Below are positions 18,177-27,348 of a stretch of 64,000 nt of DNA, in pieces (position 1 is the first letter of the stretch; every line of letters begins with the position of its first letter). Origin of the DNA: Emcibacter sp. Its GTDB lineage: Bacteria; Pseudomonadota; Alphaproteobacteria; Sphingomonadales; Emcibacteraceae. The stretch is taken from the NCBI RefSeq assembly GCF_963675455.1, contig NZ_OY776217.1, forward strand, positions 2,900,001 through 2,964,000, read 5' to 3'. The notes beneath the pieces were generated by a model that searched no databases, was not told where the DNA came from, and worked only from the letters and a program-made list of their open reading frames with translations. The position numbers and the translations under genes are program-made.

Positions 18177-19211
18177 ATGAATGGTAATATGTCTGAGAAG
18201 AATGACAATAAACCGGACCTCTATCTGACGGCGGACTCACCCGGACTTGACAGTATAGCGTGGGATCTGGACTGGAACCTGCTGCGAACATTTATGGTGA
18301 TCGCACAGGAACAGAACATCACGAGAGCCGCGCAGCAACTGAACCAAAAACAGCCGTCGGTCAGCAACGCCCTGCGTCGCCTGGAGGAAAAACTTGGCTG
18401 TCAGCTTGCCGAACGCGGGCCACGTAGCTTCAAGATGACTCACCATGGTGAAGCGCTTTTCCAGGAATGCAAGGAGCTGTTCGGCACAGTGGGGCGTCTG
18501 CCCAATATCATTCAGGACGTACATGACAACGTGCAGGGTCATATCAAGATTCTGATGACCAGCCAGGTCATTACCCCTCTTCTCGACGAAACGCTCCGTA
18601 CCTTCCATGAGAAAAACCCCAAAGCCACCTTCTCTATCTCGGTCAGGGGCAGCCAGGAAGTTATCGAGGCCCTACATGCCAAGGAAGGTACACTTGGAAT
18701 TTGTCTAATTCGAGAACCCCTGGAAAACCTGACAACACAATTGTTGTACCGGGAACATTTCGGGTTCTTCTGTGGCCGCAACCACCCCCTGTTCGGCAAG
18801 ACTGATATCAGTATGGAAGATCTGCGCGGGCAGCAGCGGGTTACCTTCTACACGGACCGTCTTGGTGATGTGCTTCATCCCATTGCCGTGCTTCGCGGCC
18901 AGGCGCAACTCAGCGACGCCGTTACGGGCGTCTCCAATAATCTGGAAGAAGTGCGCCGCATGATCATGGCGGGCCTCGGGATCGGTCCGCTGCCTATCCA
19001 TGTGGTAGAGCGGGACATCCTGATGGGCAGGCTCTGGCCGTTGCTCCCGGTAGAGGAAGCACCGGCAGTCGATGTCTACACACTGCAGAATCCCCGGGCC
19101 GTATTGAACGCCGCGGAAAAGGAATTCCTGAAACTTCTCGACCAAAAAATCAGGGATATTCCACTGACCGAGCGCACCTACGGAAACATTCCCTACCCTC
19201 AACCACTTTAG
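18177..19211 (+). CDS. LysR-type transcriptional regulator
   Basis: 344 residues with an N-terminal winged helix-turn-helix (LLRTFMVIAQEQNITRAAQQLNQKQPSVSNALRRLEEKLG split over residues 38-72) and a periplasmic-binding-protein-like effector domain. The N-terminus is about 30 residues longer than typical. A second ATG at 18189 is possible and neither start has a strong ribosome site. It is divergent from the BKACE operon and 12 bp upstream of a class III aminotransferase, the classic layout for a LysR protein controlling both directions in response to a pathway intermediate. Confidence 0.92.
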   Translation: MNGNMSEKNDNKPDLYLTADSPGLDSIAWDLDWNLLRTFMVIAQEQNITRAAQQLNQKQPSVSNALRRLEEKLGCQLAERGPRSFKMTHHGEALFQECKELFGTVGRLPNIIQDVHDNVQGHIKILMTSQVITPLLDETLRTFHEKNPKATFSISVRGSQEVIEALHAKEGTLGICLIREPLENLTTQLLYREHFGFFCGRNHPLFGKTDISMEDLRGQQRVTFYTDRLGDVLHPIAVLRGQAQLSDAVTGVSNNLEEVRRMIMAGLGIGPLPIHVVERDILMGRLWPLLPVEEAPAVDVYTLQNPRAVLNAAEKEFLKLLDQKIRDIPLTERTYGNIPYPQPL

Positions 19212-19223
19212 AGATATTTAGAG

Positions 19224-20552
19224 ATGTCACATCTGTTTTACCAAACCCGGGACAGGCGCCCACTTCTGGATCATGCCGAAGGCATTTATATGTGGGATGT
19301 TAACGGCAAACGCTATATCGACGGCTCCAGCGGCGCCATGGTCTCCAACATCGGTCACAGCAATTCCCGGGTACTCGAGGCCATGCGCGCCCAGATGGAT
19401 AAATCCACGTTTGGCTACCGGCTGCATTTTGAAAATGAACCGGCGGAGAAACTGGCCGCCAAAGTAGCCGAGCTGAGCCCCAAAGGCCACGACAAGGTTT
19501 TCTTTGTCTCCGGCGGGTCGGAAGCAGTGGAAAGCGCGGTCAAACTTGCCCGGCAATATGCATGGGTCAAGGGTGAAGACAGCCGGTGGAAAGTCATTTC
19601 CAGATCCCCCTCCTATCACGGGGCAACCCTCGGCGCACTCGCCCTCACCTCTTATGCCCCACTGAATGCCCCCTTCCTGCCCATGGTGACCGATATGCCC
19701 AAGGTGCCCGCGCCGCGCTGCTACCTGGACCGGAATAACTCGAGTGATGCAGAGTGTGGCCTTCGTTACGCAGATATGCTGCGGGACAAAATTATCGAGG
19801 AAGGACCGGATAGCGTTCTTGCCTTCATCATGGAGCCGGTTGGTGGCGCCTCTACCGGCGCCCTGGTCGCCCCTGACAGTTACTACGGCCGTATACGGGA
19901 CATATGCGAAGAATTCGGGGTGCTGTTGATCTATGATGAAGTCATGACCGGTGTTGGCCGCACCGGTAAATTCCTCGCCGCCGAACACTGGAATATAAAT
20001 CCGGACATCATCGCCACCGCCAAGGGTTTCGGTGCGGGTTATATCCCCCTTGGTGCCATGACGGCACAGCAGCATATTGTTGATGTAATCCTTGATGCCG
20101 GCGGTTTTCAGCACGGCTACACTTATGCGGGAAATCCCATAGCCTGTGCGGCGGGGCTCGCGGTGATAGACGAGATTTACAGGCAGGGTATGATGACAAA
20201 TACCATCAGGTCCGGTGATATACTGTTATCCGGTCTGCGGTTCCTTATGGATAAATACCCCTTTATCGGTGATATCCGTGGCAAAGGATTGCTTACCGCC
20301 TTCGAACTGGTCAGCGACCGGGAAACCATGGCTCCCCTCAAACCCTCCCTCAATGCCTTCAGCCAGCTTGTGGAAATAGCCTACAAACGCGGACTGATTA
20401 TCTATTCCCGGCGTTCCCGGGGCGGACTGGAAGGGGACCACTTCCTGGTTTGTCCCCCGATGATCACCACCTCTGAACAGATCGGCAATATTCTTGAAAT
20501 TCTTGATGACAGCCTTGCCGAGCTTGCCGCAACCCTCAACCTCGCCGGTTAA
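19224..20552 (+). CDS. Class III PLP-dependent aminotransferase
   Basis: 442 residues. It has the fold-type I class III hallmarks: FVSGGSEAVESAVKLAR, the cofactor-contacting LLIYDEVMTGVGRTG, and the PLP lysine in ATAKGFGAGY. Enzymes of this group move amino groups from omega-amines or beta-amino acids to a keto acceptor. In this setting either a polyamine-like substrate (with the deacetylase downstream) or a beta-amino acid giving a beta-keto acid for the BKACE enzyme would make sense. It is followed 17 bp later by the deacetylase gene. Confidence 0.92.
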   Translation: MSHLFYQTRDRRPLLDHAEGIYMWDVNGKRYIDGSSGAMVSNIGHSNSRVLEAMRAQMDKSTFGYRLHFENEPAEKLAAKVAELSPKGHDKVFFVSGGSEAVESAVKLARQYAWVKGEDSRWKVISRSPSYHGATLGALALTSYAPLNAPFLPMVTDMPKVPAPRCYLDRNNSSDAECGLRYADMLRDKIIEEGPDSVLAFIMEPVGGASTGALVAPDSYYGRIRDICEEFGVLLIYDEVMTGVGRTGKFLAAEHWNINPDIIATAKGFGAGYIPLGAMTAQQHIVDVILDAGGFQHGYTYAGNPIACAAGLAVIDEIYRQGMMTNTIRSGDILLSGLRFLMDKYPFIGDIRGKGLLTAFELVSDRETMAPLKPSLNAFSQLVEIAYKRGLIIYSRRSRGGLEGDHFLVCPPMITTSEQIGNILEILDDSLAELAATLNLAG

Positions 20553-20569
20553 AGAAACGGAACCTCACC

Positions 20570-21604
20570 ATGAAATGCGTCTTTTCCGCCCCTCAACACA
20601 AACATTACCCTGAAAGTTTCCTGGTCAATGGACTCCGTCAGGAAAATCCGGAAATGCCGGGCCGGATTGACAAGCTTCTCGAGGGAGCTACCGCCCTGGA
20701 GCTGGAAATGGTAACGCCACCGGATTACGGCCTCGGCCCCATTGCCCGGGTACATACGCCGGAGTATCTGGAATTCCTGCAGAATGCCTATAAACACTGG
20801 CAGCGTATTCCCGGGGCGGCGGCTGAAATCACGCCCAACATCCATCCCACCCACCGGGATGGAGTCTATCCAGCCTCAGTCGTTGCCCAGGCGGGTTACC
20901 ACATGGCCGACGCTTCCGCCCCGATCACCGGGGAAACATGGGAAAGCGCCCTGCACAGCGCCTGGTCGGCAATTCACGCCAGTGAACTGGTCCTGGTCGG
21001 GGAAAAATCCGCCTATGCCTTGTGCCGCCCGCCCGGACACCATGCCGGTGCAGATCTGGCCGGCGGTTTCTGTTACCTGAACAATACTGCCATCGCCGCC
21101 CAGAATCTCCGCCGGAAATACGGCTCTGTCGCCATACTTGATGTCGACCTCCATCACGGCAATGGCACCCAGGATATTTTTTACAGCCGCAATGATGTGC
21201 TGACCGTTTCCCTGCATGCGGACCCGATCCGTTTTTATCCCTTTTTCTGGGGCCATGCTTCCGAACGGGGCGAAGCCTCCGGCCTTGGATATAATCTTAA
21301 CTTCCCGCTGCCGCGTGGTACGGCCGACGACGGCTTTCTTGCCGCCCTGGACAAGGCCATAACCCGCATCAACGCCTTTTCACCTGAAGTACTGGTCATC
21401 GCTCTCGGGCTTGACGCCTTTGAGGGTGATCCCTTTGCCGGACTCGCCGTCACTACCGAAGGATATGGCAGAATCGGCAAAACCATTGCCGAAAGAATTC
21501 CCGGTCCGACCGTCATCATTCAGGAAGGCGGTTATCTTTGTGATGAACTGGGTCAGAACCTGGCAAATTTTCTCAAGGGTTTTGAAGCTGGAGCAACAAA
21601 ATGA
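20570..21604 (+). CDS. Histone deacetylase-fold amidohydrolase (acetylpolyamine amidohydrolase-like)
   Basis: 344 residues. Zinc and catalytic residues of the arginase/deacetylase fold are present: RPPGHHAG (tandem His), ILDVDLHHGNGTQ (Asp and His ligands), GLDAFEGDPF (third Asp) and EGGYLCDELG. Length and the insert SLHADPIRFYPFFWG resemble bacterial acetylpolyamine amidohydrolases, which release acetate from N-acetyl-putrescine and relatives. It would free the amino group that the neighbouring aminotransferase uses. Its stop overlaps the antiporter start (ATGA), so the two are translated together. Confidence 0.88.
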   Translation: MKCVFSAPQHKHYPESFLVNGLRQENPEMPGRIDKLLEGATALELEMVTPPDYGLGPIARVHTPEYLEFLQNAYKHWQRIPGAAAEITPNIHPTHRDGVYPASVVAQAGYHMADASAPITGETWESALHSAWSAIHASELVLVGEKSAYALCRPPGHHAGADLAGGFCYLNNTAIAAQNLRRKYGSVAILDVDLHHGNGTQDIFYSRNDVLTVSLHADPIRFYPFFWGHASERGEASGLGYNLNFPLPRGTADDGFLAALDKAITRINAFSPEVLVIALGLDAFEGDPFAGLAVTTEGYGRIGKTIAERIPGPTVIIQEGGYLCDELGQNLANFLKGFEAGATK

Positions 21605-23109
21605 TCCCCACTGACGTAAAATCTGAAAACATCCCCCTGTGGCTGGCACTTGTTCCGCTGGCCTTCCTGATGTGCCTGCTCGCAGGGGCTGTCGCCATTT
21701 TCGGAGATGGCGCCTCATCGGGCCCTAACCAGATCGGGCTGATGCTGGCGGCCGGTATGGCCTGCCTGATCGGTGTATTGCGCGGGCAATCCTGGAAGGA
21801 ACTAGAATCATCTATCATCGAAGGTATCATGCTGGCCATGCACGCCTGCCTTATCCTGCTGATGATCGGCTCCCTGATCGGCGCCTGGATGTTGTCCGGT
21901 ACTGCGCCCGCCATTATCCATCTCGGATTAGGGGTTCTTGACCCGGCCTGGTTTTATCCGGCCAGCATGATAGTCTGCGCCCTGGTCGCCGTTTCTATCG
22001 GCAGTTCCTGGACAACGGCGGCGACTGTGGGGCTGGCCCTGATCGGAATTGCCCATATTCTTGGCCTGTCTATAGAAATCACCGCCGGCGCCGTAATCTC
22101 CGGCGCCTATTTCGGCGACAAGATGTCCCCTTTGTCTGACAGTACCAATCTGGCCCCGGCCATGGTCGGGGTAGACCTGTTCATTCACATCCGGCATATG
22201 TTCTGGACAACCACGCCTGCCTTTGTCATTGCCCTGTGTCTTTTTGTCTGGCTTGGCTGGACCAATACCGCCGTCAGTACAGATGGCGACGCCATTGAAA
22301 CCGCGCGTCTGCTTCTGGAACAGAATTACGCCCTCGGCATTCCTGCGTTCCTGCCGCTTGTCCTGCTGCTGGGGCTGTCGATCCGCAAGGTCCCGGCCCT
22401 GCCGACCATCACCATCGGCGCCATCGCCGGAGGACTTGTCGCCGCTTTTTACCAGACTGACGCCACCATCAAATTCGGCAACATGGGGGAAAATATTTCT
22501 GATGGCCTGGCAATTATAAAGGGCCTTTGGATTGCCGTCTCCACCGGGTATGAAGCCAGCACCGGGGATGCGGTGCTGGACCAGCTTCTGTCCCGGGGCG
22601 GCATGAGCAGCATGCTGAATACGGTATGGCTGATCATTTCGGCCATGTGTTTTGGCGGGGCGATGGAACATACAGGCCTGCTCGGCCGTATCGTGTTGAC
22701 GGCGCTCAAGGGAGTCAGGGGAACCGGGTCGCTGGTCGCGACAACAGTTCTGACGTCCATCGGCATGAATATCATTGCCGCCGATCAGTATATCGCCATC
22801 GTGCTGCCGGGCCGGATGTACCAGATGGAATTCAAGCGCCGGGGACTGGCACCCCAGAACCTGTCGCGGACCCTGGAGGATGCAGGCACGATGACGTCTG
22901 CACTGGTGCCCTGGAATACCTGTGGGGCCTTCATGGCGACAACACTGGGCGTACCGACCTTCGATTATCTGCCGTACGCCTTCCTGAACCTGATTACTCC
23001 GGTAGTCGCCATCACCTACGGCCTGATGAACATCCGCATTACCGCACTGGAAATCGACCTGCCACAGGAAGACGTCCTTGAGGTCGTGCCTGAAAGGATT
23101 GATGTCTAG
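21601..23109 (+). CDS. NhaC family Na+/H+ antiporter-type transporter
   Basis: 502 residues with about 12 membrane segments and the NhaC-family signature around residues 160-185 (GAYFGDKMSPLSDSTNLAP). The family includes sodium/proton antiporters and substrate/sodium exchangers such as malate/lactate types. Placement at the end of a catabolic operon suggests uptake or exchange of the substrate rather than pH control, but this is inference. Its stop codon overlaps the stop codon of the convergent amidohydrolase. Confidence 0.88.
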   Translation: MIPTDVKSENIPLWLALVPLAFLMCLLAGAVAIFGDGASSGPNQIGLMLAAGMACLIGVLRGQSWKELESSIIEGIMLAMHACLILLMIGSLIGAWMLSGTAPAIIHLGLGVLDPAWFYPASMIVCALVAVSIGSSWTTAATVGLALIGIAHILGLSIEITAGAVISGAYFGDKMSPLSDSTNLAPAMVGVDLFIHIRHMFWTTTPAFVIALCLFVWLGWTNTAVSTDGDAIETARLLLEQNYALGIPAFLPLVLLLGLSIRKVPALPTITIGAIAGGLVAAFYQTDATIKFGNMGENISDGLAIIKGLWIAVSTGYEASTGDAVLDQLLSRGGMSSMLNTVWLIISAMCFGGAMEHTGLLGRIVLTALKGVRGTGSLVATTVLTSIGMNIIAADQYIAIVLPGRMYQMEFKRRGLAPQNLSRTLEDAGTMTSALVPWNTCGAFMATTLGVPTFDYLPYAFLNLITPVVAITYGLMNIRITALEIDLPQEDVLEVVPERIDV

Positions 23110-24416
23110 CGGACAAGTTTTCCGCCCTTGATCACCCCGTCCACATGTTCCAGAACAGTGATGTCTTCAAGGACATCATTGCTGACGGCAATCATGTCGG
23201 CGAACTTGCCGGCCTTGAGAGATCCGATATCCGCCTCCATCGACATCGACTGCGCGCCCCATATAGTTGCTGACTGAATCGCCTGCATCGGGGTCAGGCC
23301 GTAACGGACCATATAGGCCATCTGTTTGGCATTGTCCCCATGAGGATAAACGCCGCTGTCAGTACCATAGGCAATATTCACGCCCATTTTAACGGCTTTG
23401 GAAAAAACCTCACGCTGGGTTTCGGTAGTCTCGTCATTCTTACGCATGGTTTCTTCGGGCCAGCCCTGGGCAGTACCTACTTCCTTGATATAGTCACCGT
23501 TGTAAATATCAGCCACAAGCCAGGTGCCATGTTCCTTCATCATGCGCAGGGCTTCATCATCGGCAAGAGACCCATGCTGGATGGAGCGCACCCCGGCTCG
23601 CACAGCCATTTTAATACCTTCAGCGCCGTGAGCATGTGCCGTGACATATTTCCCGTCTTTTGCCGCTTCCTCGACTGCTGCCCGAAGCTCGGCCTCGGTA
23701 AATTCGGGTTCGCCGGGATCGGTTCCCACCGTCAACACGGCACCGGTGGCTATCACTTTGATAAAGTCAACACCTCCGTCCAGAAGATAGCGAACCTTTT
23801 CACGCACTTCATCTTCATTGGCCGCAACACCGGCCCGAAACTCGCCAGGGATTTCGACGCCGGCATCCAGACCGATCACTTCACCGCCACCGCCAGGAAC
23901 CGTGATATAGGCACCTGCCACCATCATGCGCGGACCAGATATTTCCCCGGCATTGATCTTATCGCGCAGGTCAACATCCGTGAACACCCGGTAACTCCCC
24001 ACATCAATGACAATCGTAAAACCGGCCTTCAGGGTTTTCAGTGCGTTGATGATTCCCATGTCAATGTCAACCTGACGGGTGCCTTCCAGCGGCGCCATCG
24101 GATCTTCAGACTGGATGTCACCCAGCAGATGGGAATGCCCGTCAATCATACCCGGCATCACCGTATAGCCCGACCAGTCGATTACGCCAGAGAGCGCGGC
24201 TTCTTCGGTCCAGGGTTTGATATCGACAATGCGCTCCCCCTCAATGACGATCATCTGGTCATCCAGCACCCTGCCCTTTTCCACATCCACAAGATGCCCG
24301 GCATGAACATAGACAAGACCGTTATCGGCTTCAGCAGCCTTGTCATTGTCTGTGTCCGATTGCCCGCAGGCGGTTACCAGCACAAGAGCACTTGTCATCA
24401 TCAGGTTGCGCAACAT
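23106..24416 (-). CDS. Amidohydrolase-family lipoprotein
   Basis: 436 residues with a lipoprotein signal (SALVLVTAC, lipobox Cys at residue 17). It has the amidohydrolase metal motifs: IDGHSHLLGD (HxH), a Lys in DFIKVIATG, AHAHGAEG, QHGSLADD and YGTDSGV. These are the marks of the imidazolonepropionase/prolidase-like Zn-dependent group that cleaves cyclic amides or Xaa-Pro type bonds. The ribosome site GAGGTAAAAA precedes the ATG. It follows the Rieske gene by 24 bp in one operon and ends convergent with the NhaC gene. Likely attached to an envelope membrane facing the periplasm. Confidence 0.88.
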   Translation of the reverse strand: MLRNLMMTSALVLVTACGQSDTDNDKAAEADNGLVYVHAGHLVDVEKGRVLDDQMIVIEGERIVDIKPWTEEAALSGVIDWSGYTVMPGMIDGHSHLLGDIQSEDPMAPLEGTRQVDIDMGIINALKTLKAGFTIVIDVGSYRVFTDVDLRDKINAGEISGPRMMVAGAYITVPGGGGEVIGLDAGVEIPGEFRAGVAANEDEVREKVRYLLDGGVDFIKVIATGAVLTVGTDPGEPEFTEAELRAAVEEAAKDGKYVTAHAHGAEGIKMAVRAGVRSIQHGSLADDEALRMMKEHGTWLVADIYNGDYIKEVGTAQGWPEETMRKNDETTETQREVFSKAVKMGVNIAYGTDSGVYPHGDNAKQMAYMVRYGLTPMQAIQSATIWGAQSMSMEADIGSLKAGKFADMIAVSNDVLEDITVLEHVDGVIKGGKLVR

Positions 24417-24440
24417 TTTTTACCTCTTTATCATTTTAAT

Positions 24441-25661
24441 TTATTCGCCCTTCAGGGCAGTAAGATACCAGTTCAGGAAACTCTGCTCGAAAGATTCCAT
24501 TTCCGACAACCGGCCCGGCGCATAATAATGGGAATCCACGCCTTTCTGGTTATTGACGATAATTTCCTCGTCAGCCTGGGTGGTAATATCCCACAACCAG
24601 GTCAGCTTCTCCAGATCATAATCCCGGCCCTCTTCCGCATCATCCCGGACAAACCAGAACACATCACAGCTGCAGCTGTCGTGCGAATTGGGTACAAAGC
24701 GGTACCCTACCATATGGTCATTGTAAATCAGGAAGAAACTCAACGGCCCGACCATGAATTCGGATGCCCCACCGTCATGACGGTCGATTTTGCCCAGCAA
24801 AGGCGCCACTTCTTCCCCGCCCAGAGAACCACTTTTCATGCCCCTGAGAAGCGGATTGCGGCCATATTGATAGCCTTCTTCTCCCGGTTTGGCCCGATCA
24901 AAATAGAAAGAGGACTCCCGGGTCCGTATCGCACTGTTGCCTGTTTCAAGAAAGTCCTTTTTAAGTTCACCGAATTTTTCCGGTGCCAGAGCAAGGGCAT
25001 GGATCTTGGCATATTCCTGATGGGATGGCGTACAATGGTAGCATTCCTGGTAATTTTCCACCGCCAGCTTCCAGTTGGCCGCAATGGGAAATGTTTTGCT
25101 GGCCGCCAGTTTCATATGGTCAAAGCCGAAGGTTTCAAAAACATCAGCCAGGTCTTCCCTCATCCCGTCCAGTGACGGCGGTTCATCTGCAAGGCAGACA
25201 AAAACAAGACCGCCCACAAGCGCCACATGGGCCGCATGAAGACCATTCTTTGATTTGTCGAAATCATCAGCCATCAGCCGGGCCGCCACCAGATTTCCGT
25301 CCAGGTCAAAAGACCAGGCATGATAGGGACAGGTCAGAAGTTTTGCATTTCCTTCCTTCTCAAGACAGATATGGGACCCGCGGTGCCGGCACACATTCAG
25401 ATGGGCCTTGATTTCTCCTTCGCGGGTACGGATGACAATCACGGATTCCCGATCAAACTCAAACAGAAAAAAATCACCCGGATTCGGAACCTGTGAGACA
25501 TGGCCCGCCAGAATCCAGTGCTTGAGCAGAATATTACGAACTTCCGTCTCATAAATTTCCGGATCTTTGTAAAATCTATGCTCCATCGAATATCCGGGCT
25601 GATAATCGGCAATCAGTTCTGCCATTGTCCTTTTATCCCGGGATAAATTTTCAGCCGCCAT
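24441..25661 (-). CDS. Rieske oxygenase alpha subunit, quaternary-amine monooxygenase-like
   Basis: 406 residues. The Rieske cluster is CRH at about residue 91 and CPYH 17 residues after that His. The mononuclear iron site is ENYQECYHCTPSH. In most ring-hydroxylating oxygenases the residue linking the two centres is Asp; here the matching position is Glu (QECYHC), as reported for the carnitine and glycine-betaine type enzymes CntA and GbcA. That points to N-demethylation or C-N cleavage of a methylated amine rather than aromatic ring attack. No reductase subunit is adjacent. The perfect palindrome at 25714-25731 lies in its promoter region. Confidence 0.88.
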   Translation of the reverse strand: MAAENLSRDKRTMAELIADYQPGYSMEHRFYKDPEIYETEVRNILLKHWILAGHVSQVPNPGDFFLFEFDRESVIVIRTREGEIKAHLNVCRHRGSHICLEKEGNAKLLTCPYHAWSFDLDGNLVAARLMADDFDKSKNGLHAAHVALVGGLVFVCLADEPPSLDGMREDLADVFETFGFDHMKLAASKTFPIAANWKLAVENYQECYHCTPSHQEYAKIHALALAPEKFGELKKDFLETGNSAIRTRESSFYFDRAKPGEEGYQYGRNPLLRGMKSGSLGGEEVAPLLGKIDRHDGGASEFMVGPLSFFLIYNDHMVGYRFVPNSHDSCSCDVFWFVRDDAEEGRDYDLEKLTWLWDITTQADEEIIVNNQKGVDSHYYAPGRLSEMESFEQSFLNWYLTALKGE

Positions 25662-25713
25662 GCTCGACTTCCTTCACACGTCTATACTATTCACATATTT
25701 GCCTGTTGACTTT

Positions 25714-25731
25714 ATTGTACAGTTGTACAAT
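25714..25731. promoter_or_regulatory. Perfect TGTACA palindrome, probable TetR/BetI-type operator
   Basis: ATTGTACA-GT-TGTACAAT, a perfect 8+2+8 dyad in the 112-bp gap between the divergent Rieske and FAD-oxidoreductase genes. A TTGACT just upstream (25706) could be a -35 element for the rightward gene, so binding would block it. The same core occurs at 28093-28106 upstream of the BetI-like gene and APC permease. Confidence 0.8.
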
Positions 25732-25773
25732 ACCAATAATATATGAATTTAATTTTCTGGCTAGGATTATTTT

Positions 25774-27348
25774 ATGACAAAAACGGCTATTATTATCGGC
25801 GGTGGACATAACGGACTGGTCTGCGCAAATTATCTGGCGCAGTCAGGCATCAGGGTTCGCGTTCTGGAACGCCGTGATGTGGTCGGCGGCGCAGCCGTGA
25901 CCGAGGAATTTCATCCGGGTTTTAAAAATTCTGTTGCTTCCTATACAGTCAGCCTTCTGAATCCCAAGGTCATCCGTGATCTCGACCTGCATGCCCATGG
26001 CCTGACGATTTTAGAGCGCCGGGTCAATAACCTTTGGCCCCATGAAGACGGCAACTATCTGTCATTTGTGGTCGGAGGAGAGAATCTGAAGGCGGAAATC
26101 GCCCTCTTTTCGCAAAAGGATGCCAACGAACTGGATCGTTATTTCCGGGATACTGAAATGGTTGCCGACCTGATCCGGGACTTTCTGCTGGAAACTCCGC
26201 CAAATGCCGGTGGCGGTCTGCGTGATATTTTCAAAACCGCGAAATTTGCCAATCGTCTGCGCAAGCTTTCGCTGGAGGATCAGCGGATCGTGATGGATAT
26301 TTTCACCAAGAGCGTTGCCGATTTCCTGAACCTCTATTTCGAGAACGAGTATGTGAAGGGTGCCTTTGCCTTTGACGGTGTTGTTGGTAACTATGCGGAC
26401 AGCATGACGCCGGGAACGGCCTATGTTCTGATGCACCACGCTTTTGGCGAAGTGAACGGCAAGAAAGGCGTCTGGGGCCACGCCATCGGCGGCATGGGCG
26501 CTATCACCCAGGCCATGGCAAGCGCTGCCAGATCCAAGGGTGTCGAGATCGAGACTGGTTGCCCTGTCCGGAAAGTCATTGTCGAAAATGGCAAAGCATG
26601 TGGTGTGCGGCTTGAAACCGGCAAGGAACTCCGCGCCGATATTATCATTTCCAACCTCAACCCCTCCCTGCTTTACAACGAACTTGTCGATGCCGCACAC
26701 TTGCCCGCAGACTTTTCACGCCGCATGAAGCATTACAAGAACGGATCCGGCACCTTCCGCATGAATGTGGCGTTGAAAGAACTGCCCCGGTTCACCTGCC
26801 TGGAAAAGCAAGCCCGGGCGACCCCGGATCACCTGACCGGCGGCATTGTCATTGCCCCGACCATGGCCTATATAGACCAGGCCTATCGTGATTGCCGGGA
26901 AAAAGGGTGGTCCCGTGCGCCGATCGTCGAAATGCTGATTCCGTCCACCCTCGATGATACTCTCGCGCCGGAAGGCCAGCATGTGGCAAGCCTGTTCTGC
27001 CAGCAATTCGACCCTGACGTTGACTGGGACAAACACCGGGACGAAGCGGCCGATGCAATCATTAACCAGGTTGAAAAATTCGCTCCCGGCTTCAAAGAAA
27101 GCATTGTCGGGCGGCAGATCATGAGCCCGCTTGATCTTGAGCGCACCTTCGGCCTCACCCGTGGTGATATCATGCACGGCAACCTGACACTGGACCAGAT
27201 GTTCAGCGCCCGGCCCCTTCTCGGCTACGGCAATTACAGGGCACCTGTCAAAGGGCTTTATATGTGCGGATCAGGCACCCATCCCGGCGGCGGGGTGACA
27301 GGGGCGCCCGGCCATAATGCTGCGATGGAAATCATTCGGGATCATTAA
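25774..27348 (+). CDS. FAD-dependent oxidoreductase, phytoene-desaturase/PYROXD2-like
   Basis: 524 residues. The N-terminal dinucleotide-binding motif is IIGGGHNGLVCANYLA followed by the acidic strand end VLERRDVVGGAA. The C-terminal FAD motif is YMCGSGTHPGGGVTG. This arrangement is that of the CrtI-like amine-oxidase superfamily branch called PYROXD2, whose bacterial members are not carotenoid enzymes. No other carotenoid gene is nearby. Sharing an operator region with the Rieske gene suggests oxidation of an amine or a related intermediate. Its last 17 bp overlap the convergent TetR gene. Confidence 0.87.
   Translation: MTKTAIIIGGGHNGLVCANYLAQSGIRVRVLERRDVVGGAAVTEEFHPGFKNSVASYTVSLLNPKVIRDLDLHAHGLTILERRVNNLWPHEDGNYLSFVVGGENLKAEIALFSQKDANELDRYFRDTEMVADLIRDFLLETPPNAGGGLRDIFKTAKFANRLRKLSLEDQRIVMDIFTKSVADFLNLYFENEYVKGAFAFDGVVGNYADSMTPGTAYVLMHHAFGEVNGKKGVWGHAIGGMGAITQAMASAARSKGVEIETGCPVRKVIVENGKACGVRLETGKELRADIIISNLNPSLLYNELVDAAHLPADFSRRMKHYKNGSGTFRMNVALKELPRFTCLEKQARATPDHLTGGIVIAPTMAYIDQAYRDCREKGWSRAPIVEMLIPSTLDDTLAPEGQHVASLFCQQFDPDVDWDKHRDEAADAIINQVEKFAPGFKESIVGRQIMSPLDLERTFGLTRGDIMHGNLTLDQMFSARPLLGYGNYRAPVKGLYMCGSGTHPGGGVTGAPGHNAAMEIIRDH

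Noticed and set aside
23340..25175. Long open frame on the plus strand (611 codons)
   Set aside because: It lies entirely antisense to the amidohydrolase and Rieske genes, which have clear motifs. The translation has no recognisable domain and is rich in His/Pro/Arg as expected for a shadow frame.
25774..27348. Carotenoid biosynthesis (phytoene desaturase)
   Set aside because: The protein belongs to the CrtI-like fold, but no crtB, crtE or cyclase genes are nearby and the context is amine catabolism, so a carotenoid role is not supported.
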